A stretch of 64,000 nucleotides of DNA, taken from the NCBI GenBank assembly GCA_963771015.1, contig CAVYRN010000009.1:248001-312000 (forward strand), in the 5' to 3' direction. The notes under the pieces were generated by a model, which searched no databases, had not been told where the DNA came from, and worked only from the letters and a program-made list of their open reading frames with translations. Source of the DNA: CAVSJJ01 sp963771015. Its GTDB lineage: Bacteria > Actinomycetota > Actinomycetes > Actinomycetales > Dermatophilaceae. Numbering within the stretch: position 1 is the stretch's first letter; each line of letters begins with the position of its first letter. The position numbers were made by a program, and so were the translations under genes. Of this stretch, positions 1 to 9,053 are shown one piece after another.

Positions 1-504
1 GGCGGGCTCGGCCACATCGCGGTCAAGATCGCCGTGGCCCTCGGGGCCGAGGTGACCGTCCTGTCGCACACGCTCTCCAAGGAGAGCGACGGCAGGGCGT
101 TCGGGGCCGTCGACTACCGGGCGACGAGCGACCCGGCGGTATTCAGGGAGCTGCGACGCAGCTTCGACCTCATCATCTCGACGGTGAGCGCGGATCTGCC
201 GGTCGACCGCTACCTGTCGATGCTGTTGCCGTTCGGGGCGTTCGTCAACGTCGGTCTGCCCGAGCGGCCCCAGGAGGTGTCGTTCGGCTCCCTCGTGGCC
301 GGCGACAAGGTCCTCGCCGGGTCGAACATCGGCGGCATGCCGCTCACCCAGGAGATGCTCGACTTCTGCGCCGAGCACGGCATCGCGGCGACCGTCGAGA
401 CGATCTCGGCGGACGAGGTGGACGCGGCCTACGACCGGGTCGTCGGCAGCGACGTCCGGTACCGCTTCGTCATCGACACCTCGACGATCACGCCGCAGGG
501 CTGA
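1..504 (+). CDS. NAD(P)-dependent zinc-type alcohol dehydrogenase, C-terminal part (cut by window start)
   Basis: The reading frame is open from base 1, so only the last 167 residues are present. The visible part begins in the glycine-rich Rossmann loop (GGLGH) of the medium-chain dehydrogenase cofactor domain and continues to the C terminus; the zinc-binding catalytic N-terminal half lies outside the window. After the second beta strand the sequence reads VLSHTLSK, with serine and no acidic residue at the ribose-binding position, which in this family favours NADP(H). It resembles the cinnamyl-alcohol/YahK-type aldehyde reductases; substrate cannot be told. It ends converging on the helicase gene with a hairpin between them. 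Confidence 0.8.
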   Translation, partial: GGLGHIAVKIAVALGAEVTVLSHTLSKESDGRAFGAVDYRATSDPAVFRELRRSFDLIISTVSADLPVDRYLSMLLPFGAFVNVGLPERPQEVSFGSLVAGDKVLAGSNIGGMPLTQEMLDFCAEHGIAATVETISADEVDAAYDRVVGSDVRYRFVIDTSTITPQG

Positions 505-534
505 CCGGCAGCACCCCTTCACCAGCCGCCCTGG

Positions 535-567
535 CCCGCTGCCGTCCGGAGGCCGGGCGGCAGCGGG
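535..567. terminator. Bidirectional terminator-like hairpin
   Basis: A 10-bp perfect stem (535-544 with 558-567) continues after a one-base mismatch into a 4-bp CCGG stem with a 3-nt loop. It lies between the convergent alcohol dehydrogenase and DEAD-box helicase genes. There is no T-run, which is common for hairpins in such GC-rich genomes. Confidence 0.6.
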
Positions 568-576
568 AGCGGGGCG

Positions 577-2070
577 TCAGCTCTTGGTGGCCTCGCCACT
601 GGCCCGGCCACCACGGGTGCGCTTCCGGTTCCGGTTGCGGCTGCGACCGGCACCCTCACGGCTCTCGGTGCGCGGCTGCGCGTCGCGTCCGCTGCGCGGC
701 TGCGCGTCGCGTCCGCCACCCGGGGCGCCCCGGGGCGCACGGGGGGCGTGCCCGCCGCCGCGTCGGCCACCTGACTTGCCCGTCTCGCCGAGGTCCTCGA
801 CCTGCTCCGCCCCGAGGCCGGCGCGCGTCTGCTTGGCCTTCGGCAGCCGTCCGGTGGCCCCCTCCGGGATGTCGAGGTCGGAGTAGAGATGGCCCGAGTT
901 GGAGTAGGTCTCCTCGGGCTCCGGGATGCCCAGGTCGAGCGCCTTGCTGATCATTCCCCAGCGCGGGATGTCGTCCCAGTCGACGAAGGTGACCGCGATC
1001 CCGGTGTTGCCCGCCCGGGCGGTGCGGCCGATGCGGTGCAGGTAGGTCTTCTCGTCCTCGGGGCACTGGTAGTTGATGACGTGGGTGACGTGCTCGACGT
1101 CGATGCCGCGCGCGGCGACATCGGTGGCGACGAGGATGTCGACCTTGCCGTTGCGGAAGGCCCTCAGCGCCTGCTCCCGGGCACCCTGGCCCAGATCGCC
1201 GTGGATCGGCGCCGCGGCGAAACCGCGCTCGGTCAGGTCGTCGGCGACCTTGGCCGCGGTGCGCTTGGTGCGGCTGAAGATGATGGTGAGGCCCCGGCCC
1301 TCGGCCTGGAGCATCCGGGCGAGCATCTCGACCTTGTCCATCGCGTGGGCGCGGTAGACGAACTGCTCGACGGCCTTGACGGTGTGGGTGTCCTCGCCGT
1401 CGCCCTCGGACATCGCCCGGATGTGCGTCGGCTGGGTCATGTAGCGGCGGGCGAGGGCGACGACCGCCCCGGGCATCGTCGCCGAGAACAGCATGGTCTG
1501 ACGCGACGCCGGCGTCAGGGCGAGGATCTTCTCGACGTCCGGGAGGAAGCCGAGGTCGAGCATCTCGTCGGCCTCGTCCAGGACGACCGTCTTGACGTGG
1601 GACAGGTCGAGGTGGCCCTGCTTGGCCAGATCGATGAGCCGGCCGGGGGTACCGACGACGACCTCCACGCCGCGGCGCAGCGCGTCGACCTGCGGCTCGT
1701 AGGCGCGCCCGCCGTAGACGGTGAGGACGCGGATGCCGCGCCGGGAGCCGGCCTGCTCGAGGTCGCCGGCCACCTGCACGGCGAGCTCGCGGGTCGGGGT
1801 GACGGCGAGGGCCTGCGGCTTGCCGGCGTACGCGAAGTCGGCCCAGGCGTCGTCGACGGGGGACACGGCGTTGTTGAGGATCGGGATCCCGAAGCCGAGC
1901 GTCTTACCGGTGCCGGTCTTGGCCTGGCCGATGATGTCGTGGCGGTCGAGGGCGACCGGGAGCGTCATCGACTGGATGGGGAACGGCGAGGTGATGCCCT
2001 TGTCGGCCAGGGCGGCGACGATGTCGGGGTGGATGGAGAAATCGGAGAATGAGGTCTGGGCGTCGGTCAT
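577..2070 (-). CDS. DEAD/DEAH-box RNA helicase (RhlE-like)
   Basis: 497-residue ATP-dependent RNA helicase. Motifs in order: Q motif near residue 30 (FPIQ), Walker A AKTGTGKT, DEAD in VLDEADEMLDLGF, SAT, and HRIGRTARAG near residue 345. The C-terminal ~90 residues are a basic low-complexity tail with repeated SGRDAQPR and RGG-like segments, likely RNA-binding. The reading frame extends upstream to 2202, but ATG 2070 (MTDAQTSFSDF) is chosen because the helicase homology begins right after it. The position next to a ferritin-like gene on the opposite strand matches Rv3211/Rv3210c. Role inferred from family: rRNA or mRNA remodelling. Confidence 0.93.
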   Translation of the reverse strand: MTDAQTSFSDFSIHPDIVAALADKGITSPFPIQSMTLPVALDRHDIIGQAKTGTGKTLGFGIPILNNAVSPVDDAWADFAYAGKPQALAVTPTRELAVQVAGDLEQAGSRRGIRVLTVYGGRAYEPQVDALRRGVEVVVGTPGRLIDLAKQGHLDLSHVKTVVLDEADEMLDLGFLPDVEKILALTPASRQTMLFSATMPGAVVALARRYMTQPTHIRAMSEGDGEDTHTVKAVEQFVYRAHAMDKVEMLARMLQAEGRGLTIIFSRTKRTAAKVADDLTERGFAAAPIHGDLGQGAREQALRAFRNGKVDILVATDVAARGIDVEHVTHVINYQCPEDEKTYLHRIGRTARAGNTGIAVTFVDWDDIPRWGMISKALDLGIPEPEETYSNSGHLYSDLDIPEGATGRLPKAKQTRAGLGAEQVEDLGETGKSGGRRGGGHAPRAPRGAPGGGRDAQPRSGRDAQPRTESREGAGRSRNRNRKRTRGGRASGEATKS

Positions 2071-2340
2071 GGGACTCTCGTGATCGGCGACGGGGACGTG
2101 GACACCCCGCCAGGCTGCGGGCCGATCGGAGGTCTTCGCGGGCGGCATACCGCCCCAGGGAGTACTGCGCACTCGTTGGCGCCAAACGTGCCGACCGGGC
2201 ACCGTGGACGTCCTCAGTCTACCGGGAGGGGACCCAGGCCCGGTCCACGCTCACGCCAGGCCCCTCGAAGACCGACCGATGCCCCGATCCCGTGGCGTCG
2301 CGGGGCGCGGGGGGCCGGGCCGGCGATAGGCTCGGCAGAC

Positions 2341-3006
2341 ATGAGGCCCACGCCGTCCGACCCGGAGTACCGCGCCGCCGTCGTCGACCTCCTGGGGGTG
2401 CTCGCGTACGGCGAGCTGACCGCGTTCATCCGGATGGCTGCCGACTCCGATCTCGCCCCGTCGCTGCGGCTCAAGGCCGAGATGGCCGCGCTCGCGACGT
2501 CCGAGTTCCGCCAGTACGAGCAGCTCGTCGAGCGGATGCGGGTCATGGACGTCGACCCCGAGCGGGCGATGGACCCCTTCGTGGCCCCGTTCACGGCCTA
2601 CCACGAGCGGACCCGGCCGCGGGGCTGGCTCGAGGGCCTGGTCAAGGCGTTCGTCGGTGAGGGGATCGCCAAGGACTTCTATCGCGAGATGGCTGCCCAC
2701 GTCGACGAGGAGACCCGGGAGGTCATGTACCTCGCGCTCGACGACGTCGACGAGGCCGACTTCATCGTCGGCGTCGTCCGTGATGCCATCAAGACCGATC
2801 CGAGGGCGGAGGGGCGGCTCGCCCTCTGGGGTCGCCGCCTCCTCGGCGAGGCGCTGTCGCAGGCCCAGGCGGTCGCCGTGACCCGCGATCCGCTCGCGGC
2901 GTTCCTCATCGGTGGCGGGGTCGACCTTGCGGCGGTCGGCGAGATGTTCACCCGGCTCACCGAGCGGCATACCGAACGGATGGCCCGGCTCGGACTGCAC
3001 GCGTAG
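2341..3006 (+). CDS. Ferritin-like fold protein (Rv3210c-type)
   Basis: 221-residue, mostly helical protein of the actinobacterial ferritin-like/MiaE-like group. Acidic and histidine residues that could bind a di-metal centre occur in the early helices (GELTAF near 24, SEFRQYEQL near 60) and in FYREMAAHVDEE. Its biochemical function is not established. The start ATG 2341 has no Shine-Dalgarno sequence; a TAGGCT hexamer at 2327-2332 sits 8 nt before it, suggesting a leaderless transcript. It is transcribed away from the DEAD-box helicase gene. Confidence 0.8.
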   Translation: MRPTPSDPEYRAAVVDLLGVLAYGELTAFIRMAADSDLAPSLRLKAEMAALATSEFRQYEQLVERMRVMDVDPERAMDPFVAPFTAYHERTRPRGWLEGLVKAFVGEGIAKDFYREMAAHVDEETREVMYLALDDVDEADFIVGVVRDAIKTDPRAEGRLALWGRRLLGEALSQAQAVAVTRDPLAAFLIGGGVDLAAVGEMFTRLTERHTERMARLGLHA

Positions 3007-3100
3007 CCGCCCCATCCCGGCGGAGCCGAGACGGGGACGAGCTGGAGACGGCGGAACGCGCGCACTGGCGTCGGCCGTCCTGGATCTGGCGGTATGCCGG

Positions 3101-3322
3101 TCAGCCGCCGAAGCCCACGCGGCCCTTCTCGGGCTCGCCGACCTGGACCCAACCGAGAGCGGCACCCGGCACGAGGATGCGCCGGCCCCTGACGTCGACG
3201 AGCTGCAGCACGCCTCCGGAGGCCATCGCCTTCTCGACGCTCGCCGTCACCTCGTCGGCGGTGTCGTTCGTCTCGAACGTGATCTCGCGCGCGACGTTCT
3301 GCACGCCGATCTTGACCTCCAC
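3101..3322 (-). CDS. DUF3107 family small protein
   Basis: 73 residues, beginning MEVKIGVQNVAREI and ending GRVGFGG, matching the short actinobacterial DUF3107 family (TB9.4/Rv3208A type). Function unknown. The family is typically encoded beside the TetR regulator found just upstream on the same strand (91 nt apart), as here. The central segment ILVPGAALGWVQVG is the most recognisable part. No signal peptide or membrane segment. Confidence 0.88.
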   Translation of the reverse strand: MEVKIGVQNVAREITFETNDTADEVTASVEKAMASGGVLQLVDVRGRRILVPGAALGWVQVGEPEKGRVGFGG

Positions 3323-3413
3323 GGTCGTGGGTCCTTTCGTCGTTGCCTCGCTCCGGCCACGGCGGCCGGGCGTTGCCGTCCCCGCAGTTGTACCGCGTGG
3401 GCCGGCAACAGAC

Positions 3414-4082
3414 CTAACTCCGGGTGGCCCCGGATCCTTCCGCCTCCTCGTGGCTCGCGTCGCCGTCGACCCTCGGGAACGCCCCGAGCCCGCGCCAGGC
3501 GAGGGTGCTCGTCAGGGCTGCGGCCTCGGCCTGCGGGATCGGCCCGCCCTGGGCCAGCCAGTGCCGTGCCGTGACCTGGCCGAGTCCGGCGAGGGCGGTG
3601 CCGAGCATGAGCGAACGCTCCTCGTCGGCTCCGGTCTCCTCGGCGATGACGTCGGCGATGGCCTCGGCACAGACGACCTCGACCTCGTCGAGGCGCTGAC
3701 GGACCGCTGACACGCCGGTCAGGTCGGACTCGAAGACCATCCGGAAGGCGCCGTCCTCGCGGGCGACGAAGGCGAAGTAGGCCGCGATCGCGGCCTGGAC
3801 GCGCTCCTTGTTGTCGTGGGTGGCGGAGATGGCCTCGATGACGAGCCGCTCAAGGGTCTGGCAGTGCTGGTCGAGGAGGGCCAGGTAGAGGTCGAGCTTG
3901 CCCGGGAAGTGCTGGTAGAGCACCGGCTTGGACACCCCTGCGCGGTCGGCGATCTCGTCCATGGCCGCCGCGTGGTAGCCGCGGGCGACGAAGACGGCCT
4001 GCGCGGCGTCGAGCAGCTGGGCCCGGCGCTGGGAGCGCGGAAGGCGCGAGCCGCGTGGTGCGGTCTGGTCGGTGGTGCTCAT
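3414..4082 (-). CDS. TetR/AcrR family transcriptional regulator
   Basis: 222 residues. The N-terminal helix-turn-helix spans about residues 20-65 (RRAQLLDAAQAVFVARGYHA, then GVSKPVLYQHFPGK), the standard TetR DNA-binding signature; the remaining ~150 residues are the helical ligand/dimer domain. The frame is open upstream to 4160, but ATG 4082 (MSTTDQTAPRG) fits the family length. It is co-oriented with the DUF3107 gene and divergent from moeZ, so the shared upstream region 4083-4225 may be its operator; no clear palindrome is visible. Target genes unknown. Corresponds to Rv3208. Confidence 0.88.
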   Translation of the reverse strand: MSTTDQTAPRGSRLPRSQRRAQLLDAAQAVFVARGYHAAAMDEIADRAGVSKPVLYQHFPGKLDLYLALLDQHCQTLERLVIEAISATHDNKERVQAAIAAYFAFVAREDGAFRMVFESDLTGVSAVRQRLDEVEVVCAEAIADVIAEETGADEERSLMLGTALAGLGQVTARHWLAQGGPIPQAEAAALTSTLAWRGLGAFPRVDGDASHEEAEGSGATRS

Positions 4083-4225
4083 CGGTCCCCTCGGCAGCGT
4101 GACAGGAGGTGGCGACCGCCATGCTACGCACTGGTATGCCGCTCCGGCCCGGTCGACCACGCCCTCGTCGTGTCGTCTGGGCCGACGGTACCCGAGCAGG
4201 GCTCGCGCGCTTGTATCGTGCCCGC

Positions 4226-5437
4226 ATGGGCCTGCCCCCGCTGCTGCCCCCGGGTGGCGAGCTGTCCGCGCCCGAGCGGACCCGCTACGCGCGCCAGCTC
4301 CTGCTGCCCGAGCTCGGCGGAGAGGGGCAGCGCCGGCTCCGGGCCGCCCGGGTACTCGTCGTCGGCGCCGGCGGTCTGGGGTCCCCGGCCCTGCTCTACC
4401 TCGCCGCGGCGGGGGTCGGCACCCTGGGCGTCGTCGACGACGACATCGTCGACACGACGAACCTCCAGCGCCAGGTCCTCCATGCCGACGCCGACGTCGG
4501 ACGGCCCAAGACCGCGTCGGCCGCCGCCGCGGTCCGGGCCCTCAACCCCGACGTCCGGGTCGTCGAGCACCGGGTCAGGCTCTCTGCCGAGAACGCCCTG
4601 GAGATCCTGGCCGACTACGACGTCGTCCTCGACGGGTCCGACAACCTGCCCACGCGCTACCTCGTCGGCGACGCATGCGCCCGGCTGGCACAGCCGCACG
4701 TGTGGGGCTCGGTGTACCGGTTCGACGGACAGGCCAGCGTGTGGTTCGCCGGGCGAGGCCCCTGCTACGCCTGCGTGTTCCCGGAGATGCCGGCCCCCGA
4801 CGCCGTCCCGTCGTGCTCGACCGGCGGGGTCCTCGGGTCGGTGTGCGCGTCCATCGGCTCGGTCATGGCCACCGAGGCCGTCAAGCTCATCACCGGGGTC
4901 GGCGAGCCCCTCGTCGGGCGGCTCCTCGTCCACGACGCGATGCGCCAGCGGTGGAGCGAGGTGGCCGTGCGGGCGGCGCCGGGTTGCCCGGTATGCGGAC
5001 CGGACGCCGACCCCAGGCGCCCGCTGGGAGCCGCCCCGGTCCGGGCGAGCGTGGTGGCCCGGTCGGCAGACGGCAGTGGTCACGCCGAGGCGGTGGGCGG
5101 ACCGACCCCGCCCGAGGTGACGGCGGCCGAGCTGGCCCGACGGCTCACCGACCGGGAGAGAGGGGCCGACGAGTTCGTCCTCCTCGACGTGCGGGAGCCG
5201 GGGGAGCGTGAGGTCGTGAGGATCCCCGGCGACATCTCCATCCCGCTCGGCGCGGTGCGCGCGGGGGCCCATGAGGCGCTGCCGGGCGGCATACCGGTCC
5301 TCGTCTACTGCAAGGTGGGTACCCGCTCGGCCGAGGCGGTCGCCATCCTGCGGGGCCGCGGCGTCGACGCCCGCAACGTCGCCGGCGGGGTCCTGGCCTG
5401 GGTGTCCGAGGTCGACCCGAGCCTGCCCGGGTACTGA
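4226..5437 (+). CDS. moeZ: MoeZ-type adenylyltransferase/sulfurtransferase
   Basis: 403 residues: an N-terminal E1-like/ThiF adenylyltransferase domain (VLVVGAGGLGSPA nucleotide loop, two CxxC pairs CYAC and CPVC for zinc, conserved SCSTGG segment) followed by a C-terminal rhodanese domain with active-site loop CKVGTRS. Such proteins adenylate and thiocarboxylate the C terminus of small sulfur carriers for molybdopterin, thiamine or cysteine synthesis. Start ATG 4226 is preceded 6 nt upstream by TATCGT (4214-4219), suggesting a leaderless message. Followed at one-base spacing by the ATL gene. Confidence 0.93.
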   Translation: MGLPPLLPPGGELSAPERTRYARQLLLPELGGEGQRRLRAARVLVVGAGGLGSPALLYLAAAGVGTLGVVDDDIVDTTNLQRQVLHADADVGRPKTASAAAAVRALNPDVRVVEHRVRLSAENALEILADYDVVLDGSDNLPTRYLVGDACARLAQPHVWGSVYRFDGQASVWFAGRGPCYACVFPEMPAPDAVPSCSTGGVLGSVCASIGSVMATEAVKLITGVGEPLVGRLLVHDAMRQRWSEVAVRAAPGCPVCGPDADPRRPLGAAPVRASVVARSADGSGHAEAVGGPTPPEVTAAELARRLTDRERGADEFVLLDVREPGEREVVRIPGDISIPLGAVRAGAHEALPGGIPVLVYCKVGTRSAEAVAILRGRGVDARNVAGGVLAWVSEVDPSLPGY

Positions 5438-5438
5438 C

Positions 5439-5789
5439 GTGGCCCGAGCCGACGGCCCCGGACCGGGACTGCCCACCGACTTCGCCGAGGAGGTTCTCGA
5501 CCTGGTCGCGGAGATTCCGACCGGCCGCGTCCTCACCTACGCAGATGTGGCCGACATCATCGGGCGGGGTGGTCCCCGGGGTGTCGGCACGGTCATGGCG
5601 CGGTTCGGCGCCGACGTGCCGTGGTGGCGGGTGCTGCGGGCGGGAGGGCTGCCGCCGGCGGGGCTGGCGGAGCGCGCGATCGCCCACTACCGCGAGGAGG
5701 GCACGCCCCTGGTGGGCGGTCCGCTCACCGGTCGACGCGTCGACCTCGGGCGGGCGCGCTGGGACGGACCGCAGGCCCCCGTCGGCTGA
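5439..5789 (+). CDS. MGMT-like alkyltransferase-like (ATL) protein
   Basis: 116 residues with the DNA-binding fold of O6-alkylguanine alkyltransferases (ILTYADVADIIGRGGPRGVGTVMA region) but with PWWRV in place of the catalytic PCHRV motif, so the acceptor cysteine is absent. Such ATL proteins bind O6-alkylguanine and hand the lesion to nucleotide excision repair. GTG 5439 immediately follows the moeZ stop, indicating translational coupling; Rv3204 occupies a comparable place. A true, cysteine-containing Ogt is encoded separately at 39129-39641. Confidence 0.85.
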   Translation: MARADGPGPGLPTDFAEEVLDLVAEIPTGRVLTYADVADIIGRGGPRGVGTVMARFGADVPWWRVLRAGGLPPAGLAERAIAHYREEGTPLVGGPLTGRRVDLGRARWDGPQAPVG

Positions 5790-5840
5790 GCGGGCGGCCG
5801 GGACGAGCGACTGTCGGCCCGACGTGATGGAATCCGAACC

Positions 5841-8800
5841 GTGCTCACCCTCGCCCGCGCCGCCCGGCTCGAGGCGGCGTCGCCCGACCTCGACGAGGTC
5901 CAGCGGGCCGCCGTCCGACACCGGGGCGGGGTGCTCCGGGTCCTCGGAGCGCCGGGCACGGGCAAGACGACGTCCGCGGTCGAGGCCGTCGTCGACCGGG
6001 TGTCCGCCGGCGAGGCGAGCGCCGACCAGTGCCTGGTCCTCGCCCCGACGCGCGTCGCGGCCGGCGTGCTGCGCGACCGCGTCACCGGACGGCTCGGCGG
6101 CACCTCGACCCAGCCGCTCGCCCGGACCCCGGCGTCGCTGGCCTTCGGCATCCTGCGGCAGACGGCGGCGCTGCGGGGTGACCCCGCCCCCCGGCTGCTG
6201 TCCGGGCCCGAGCAGGACGTCATCCTGCGCGACCTGCTCGCCGGGCACGCCGACGGGTCCAGCCCCCGGCCGCCGTGGCCTGCGCGGGTCGACCTCGCCC
6301 TGACGACGAGGGCGTTCCGTGCCGAGCTGCGGGACCTGCTCATGCGTGCCGTCGAGCTCGGCCTCGACGCCGACGAGCTCGCCCGGCTCGGCGAGCGGCA
6401 CGACCGCCAGGAGTGGGTCGCCGCGGCGCAGGTCCTCGCCGAGTACGACGAGGTCACCGCGCTGTCCGCCCCGGGTGCGTTCGACCCGGCCTGGATCCTC
6501 GGCGCGGCGGCCGACCGCCTCGTCGACGACCCCGGCTACCTCGACGGCCTCCGGGGCTCGCTGCGGCTCATCGTCGTCGATGACGCCCAGGAGCTGACCC
6601 GACCGGCGCTCCGGCTGCTCGCCGTTCTCGCCGGGCCCGAGGTGGCTGGGGCGCCCACCCCGGACCTCGTCCTCCTCGGCGACCCCGATGCCGCCACCCA
6701 GACCTTCCGCGGTGCCGACCCCCGCGTCCTTGCCCACGGGTGGACCGCCCTCGTGCCGGCCGGCCCGGGTCCGCGGCAGCCGACGACGCTCGTCCTTCCG
6801 ACGGCCTACCGCTCGCCGGCGGCGGTGCGTGAGGCGGTGGGGCGGGTCGCCGGACACATCGGCGTCCTCGGCGACGCCTCCCACCGGGCCGCCGCCCCCG
6901 GCCGCGAGGGTGGCACGGTCGAGGCGCACCTGCTGCGGGCGGTCGCCCAGGAGGCCGCGTTCATCGCCGGCCGGCTGCGCGAGGAGCATCTGCTGCACGG
7001 GGTGCCGTGGTCGCAGATGGCCGTGCTGGTTCGCGGCCAGGCCCGGACGGGCACCCTCCGGCGGGTCCTCGCCGCGACGGGCGTCCCGGTCAGCGCGCCC
7101 GGCGCCGACCAACCGGTGCGTGACGAGGTGGCCGTCCGACCCTTCCTCGCCCTCCTCGACGCCGTCATCGGGCTCACCCTGCGCGGCGAGGAGGCACTCC
7201 ACCCCGAGGTGGCCGTCGACATCCTCACCTCGCCCGTGGGCGCCGCCGACGCGGTGGCCCTGCGGAGGCTGCGCAGGGCGCTGCGCCGCGACGAGCTGGA
7301 GGCGGGCGGCGGGCGGCCGAGCGACGTCCTGCTCGCCGAGTCCCTCCTCGCTCCGGTGCGCCTGGCCCAGCTCGGGCCGGAGGCGGCGGCGGCTCGACGG
7401 GTGGGGCGGGTCCTCGCCGCCGGCGTGGCCGCGGCCCGGGTCGTCGACCGGGACGGCCACCGGCACTGGGGGGCGGGCGTCACGCCCGAGGCCGTCCTGT
7501 GGGCGATGTGGGAGGCGAGCGGTCTGGCCGAGCCGTGGCGGCATACCGCCCTGTCCGGCGGCCTGGCCGGGGTGCGCGCCGACCGTGACCTCGACGCCGT
7601 CCTCGCCCTCTTCGACGCGGCCGCCCGGTTCAGCGACCGGCTCCCCGGCGCGGGCCCGGACCGTTTCCTCGACCACGTCCTCGGCCAGGATGTCGCCGGT
7701 GACACGCTCGTCGCCCGTGCCCCGGCCGGAGAGTCGGTGGCCGTTCTCACCCCGCAGGCGGCGGCGGGTGGCGAGTGGGGGCTCGTCGTCGTGGCGGGCC
7801 TGCAGGAGGGCATCTGGCCCGACCTGCGGCTGCGTGGCACCCTGCTCGGCTCGCCGGACCTCGTCGAGGCCGTGGCCGGGCGGCTCGCCGCCGGCGGCGC
7901 CTTCGAGCCCGGGCGCCGACGGGCGGCCCAGACCGCGGTGCGCCACGACGAGACGCGGTTGTTCCTCGTCGCCGTGTCCCGGGCGAGCAGGGCGCTCGTC
8001 CTGACCGCCGTACGCAGCGAGGACGAGCAGCCCTCGCCCTACCTCGACGTCGTCGACCCGCTCGACGAGGACACCGAGGACCGGCCGTTCAGCGAGGTCG
8101 AGAGGCCGATGACGCTCCCGTCCCTCGTCGCCGCCCTCCGGCGTGACATCGTCGCCGACGACCCGCGGGTGCGGGGTAGCGCCGTGACCGGGCTCGCCAG
8201 ACTGGCGCGCGCCGGAGTCCCCGGCGCCGATCCTGACCGCTGGTGGGCGCTCGCGACGCTGAGCGACGGCCGGCCCCGCCGGGACACCGACGAGGTCGTC
8301 CACGTCCGGCCGTCCCAGATCGAGGGGTTCGGCGAGTGCCAGCTGCGGTGGGCGCTGACGACCGCCGGCGGCGAGGGGCGCAACGTCGGAGCCGCGGACA
8401 TCGGCACGCTCGTCCACGAGGTGGCTGCGGAGGCCCACGTCGCCGGTGAGCGCGGCGTCGAGGAGCTGCGGGCGCGGCTCGACGCCAGGTGGGGCCGCCT
8501 CGGTATGCCGCAGGGCTGGCTCGCCGACCGCAAGCGCCGCGATGCCGAGAACATGCTCGCCCGGCTGGCCCGCTACTGGGCCGAGGCGGAGGCCCAGGGG
8601 TGGCGGGCCGTCGGTGCCGAGGTGGCCATGACGGTGGCCCTCGGCCGGGCCGTCGTCACCGGGCGGGTCGACCGGCTCGAGTCCGGGCCGGACGGCATCC
8701 GGGTCATCGACTACAAGACGGGGAGCAGCAAGCCCGGCACCAAGGACCTCCCGCGGCATGCACAGCTCGGCGCGTACCAGCTGGCCGTCGAGCACGGCGG

Positions 8801-9053
8801 CTTCCCGGAGCTGGGCACGCGCAGCGCCGGGGCTGCGCTGCTCCAGCTCGGCAAGGCGGCGAACATCGGGACGACCCTGAGTCTCCAGGTGCCGCTGGCC
8901 CGGGACGATGACCCGTCGTGGGCCGCCGACCTGCTCGCCGCGGTCGCCGACGGGATGGCGGGGGCCTCCTTCACGGCGACGGTCACCGAGCGGTGCCGCA
9001 TCTGTCCGGTCAAGACGTCCTGCCCGGCCCAGCCCGAGGGGCGGAGCATCTGA
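5841..9053 (+). CDS. adnA: AdnA: helicase-nuclease subunit of the AdnAB double-strand-break resection complex
   Basis: 1070 residues. N-terminal UvrD-like motor with Walker A GAPGTGKTT (36-44); motif II reads VVDDAQE instead of the usual DEFQD. C-terminal RecB-type nuclease domain with GRVDRLE and VIDYKTG. Four cysteines (C833 in FGECQLRW, then C1052, C1055, C1061) match the iron-sulfur arrangement of AddB/AdnA/Cas4-type nucleases. In mycobacteria AdnA and AdnB form a heterodimeric motor-nuclease that resects DNA ends. The stop overlaps the adnB start by one base (TGATG), consistent with an equimolar complex. Start GTG 5841. Confidence 0.92.
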   Translation: MLTLARAARLEAASPDLDEVQRAAVRHRGGVLRVLGAPGTGKTTSAVEAVVDRVSAGEASADQCLVLAPTRVAAGVLRDRVTGRLGGTSTQPLARTPASLAFGILRQTAALRGDPAPRLLSGPEQDVILRDLLAGHADGSSPRPPWPARVDLALTTRAFRAELRDLLMRAVELGLDADELARLGERHDRQEWVAAAQVLAEYDEVTALSAPGAFDPAWILGAAADRLVDDPGYLDGLRGSLRLIVVDDAQELTRPALRLLAVLAGPEVAGAPTPDLVLLGDPDAATQTFRGADPRVLAHGWTALVPAGPGPRQPTTLVLPTAYRSPAAVREAVGRVAGHIGVLGDASHRAAAPGREGGTVEAHLLRAVAQEAAFIAGRLREEHLLHGVPWSQMAVLVRGQARTGTLRRVLAATGVPVSAPGADQPVRDEVAVRPFLALLDAVIGLTLRGEEALHPEVAVDILTSPVGAADAVALRRLRRALRRDELEAGGGRPSDVLLAESLLAPVRLAQLGPEAAAARRVGRVLAAGVAAARVVDRDGHRHWGAGVTPEAVLWAMWEASGLAEPWRHTALSGGLAGVRADRDLDAVLALFDAAARFSDRLPGAGPDRFLDHVLGQDVAGDTLVARAPAGESVAVLTPQAAAGGEWGLVVVAGLQEGIWPDLRLRGTLLGSPDLVEAVAGRLAAGGAFEPGRRRAAQTAVRHDETRLFLVAVSRASRALVLTAVRSEDEQPSPYLDVVDPLDEDTEDRPFSEVERPMTLPSLVAALRRDIVADDPRVRGSAVTGLARLARAGVPGADPDRWWALATLSDGRPRRDTDEVVHVRPSQIEGFGECQLRWALTTAGGEGRNVGAADIGTLVHEVAAEAHVAGERGVEELRARLDARWGRLGMPQGWLADRKRRDAENMLARLARYWAEAEAQGWRAVGAEVAMTVALGRAVVTGRVDRLESGPDGIRVIDYKTGSSKPGTKDLPRHAQLGAYQLAVEHGGFPELGTRSAGAALLQLGKAANIGTTLSLQVPLARDDDPSWAADLLAAVADGMAGASFTATVTERCRICPVKTSCPAQPEGRSI

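Noticed and set aside
889..2052. Long plus-strand ORF of 387 codons opposite the DEAD-box helicase
   Set aside because: Antisense shadow of the helicase gene; repetitive Gly/Arg/Asp/Val composition typical of GC-rich antisense frames and no domain.
5145..8795. 1216-codon minus-strand ORF
   Set aside because: Lies entirely opposite moeZ, the ATL gene and adnA, whose motifs are unambiguous; composition is shadow-like.
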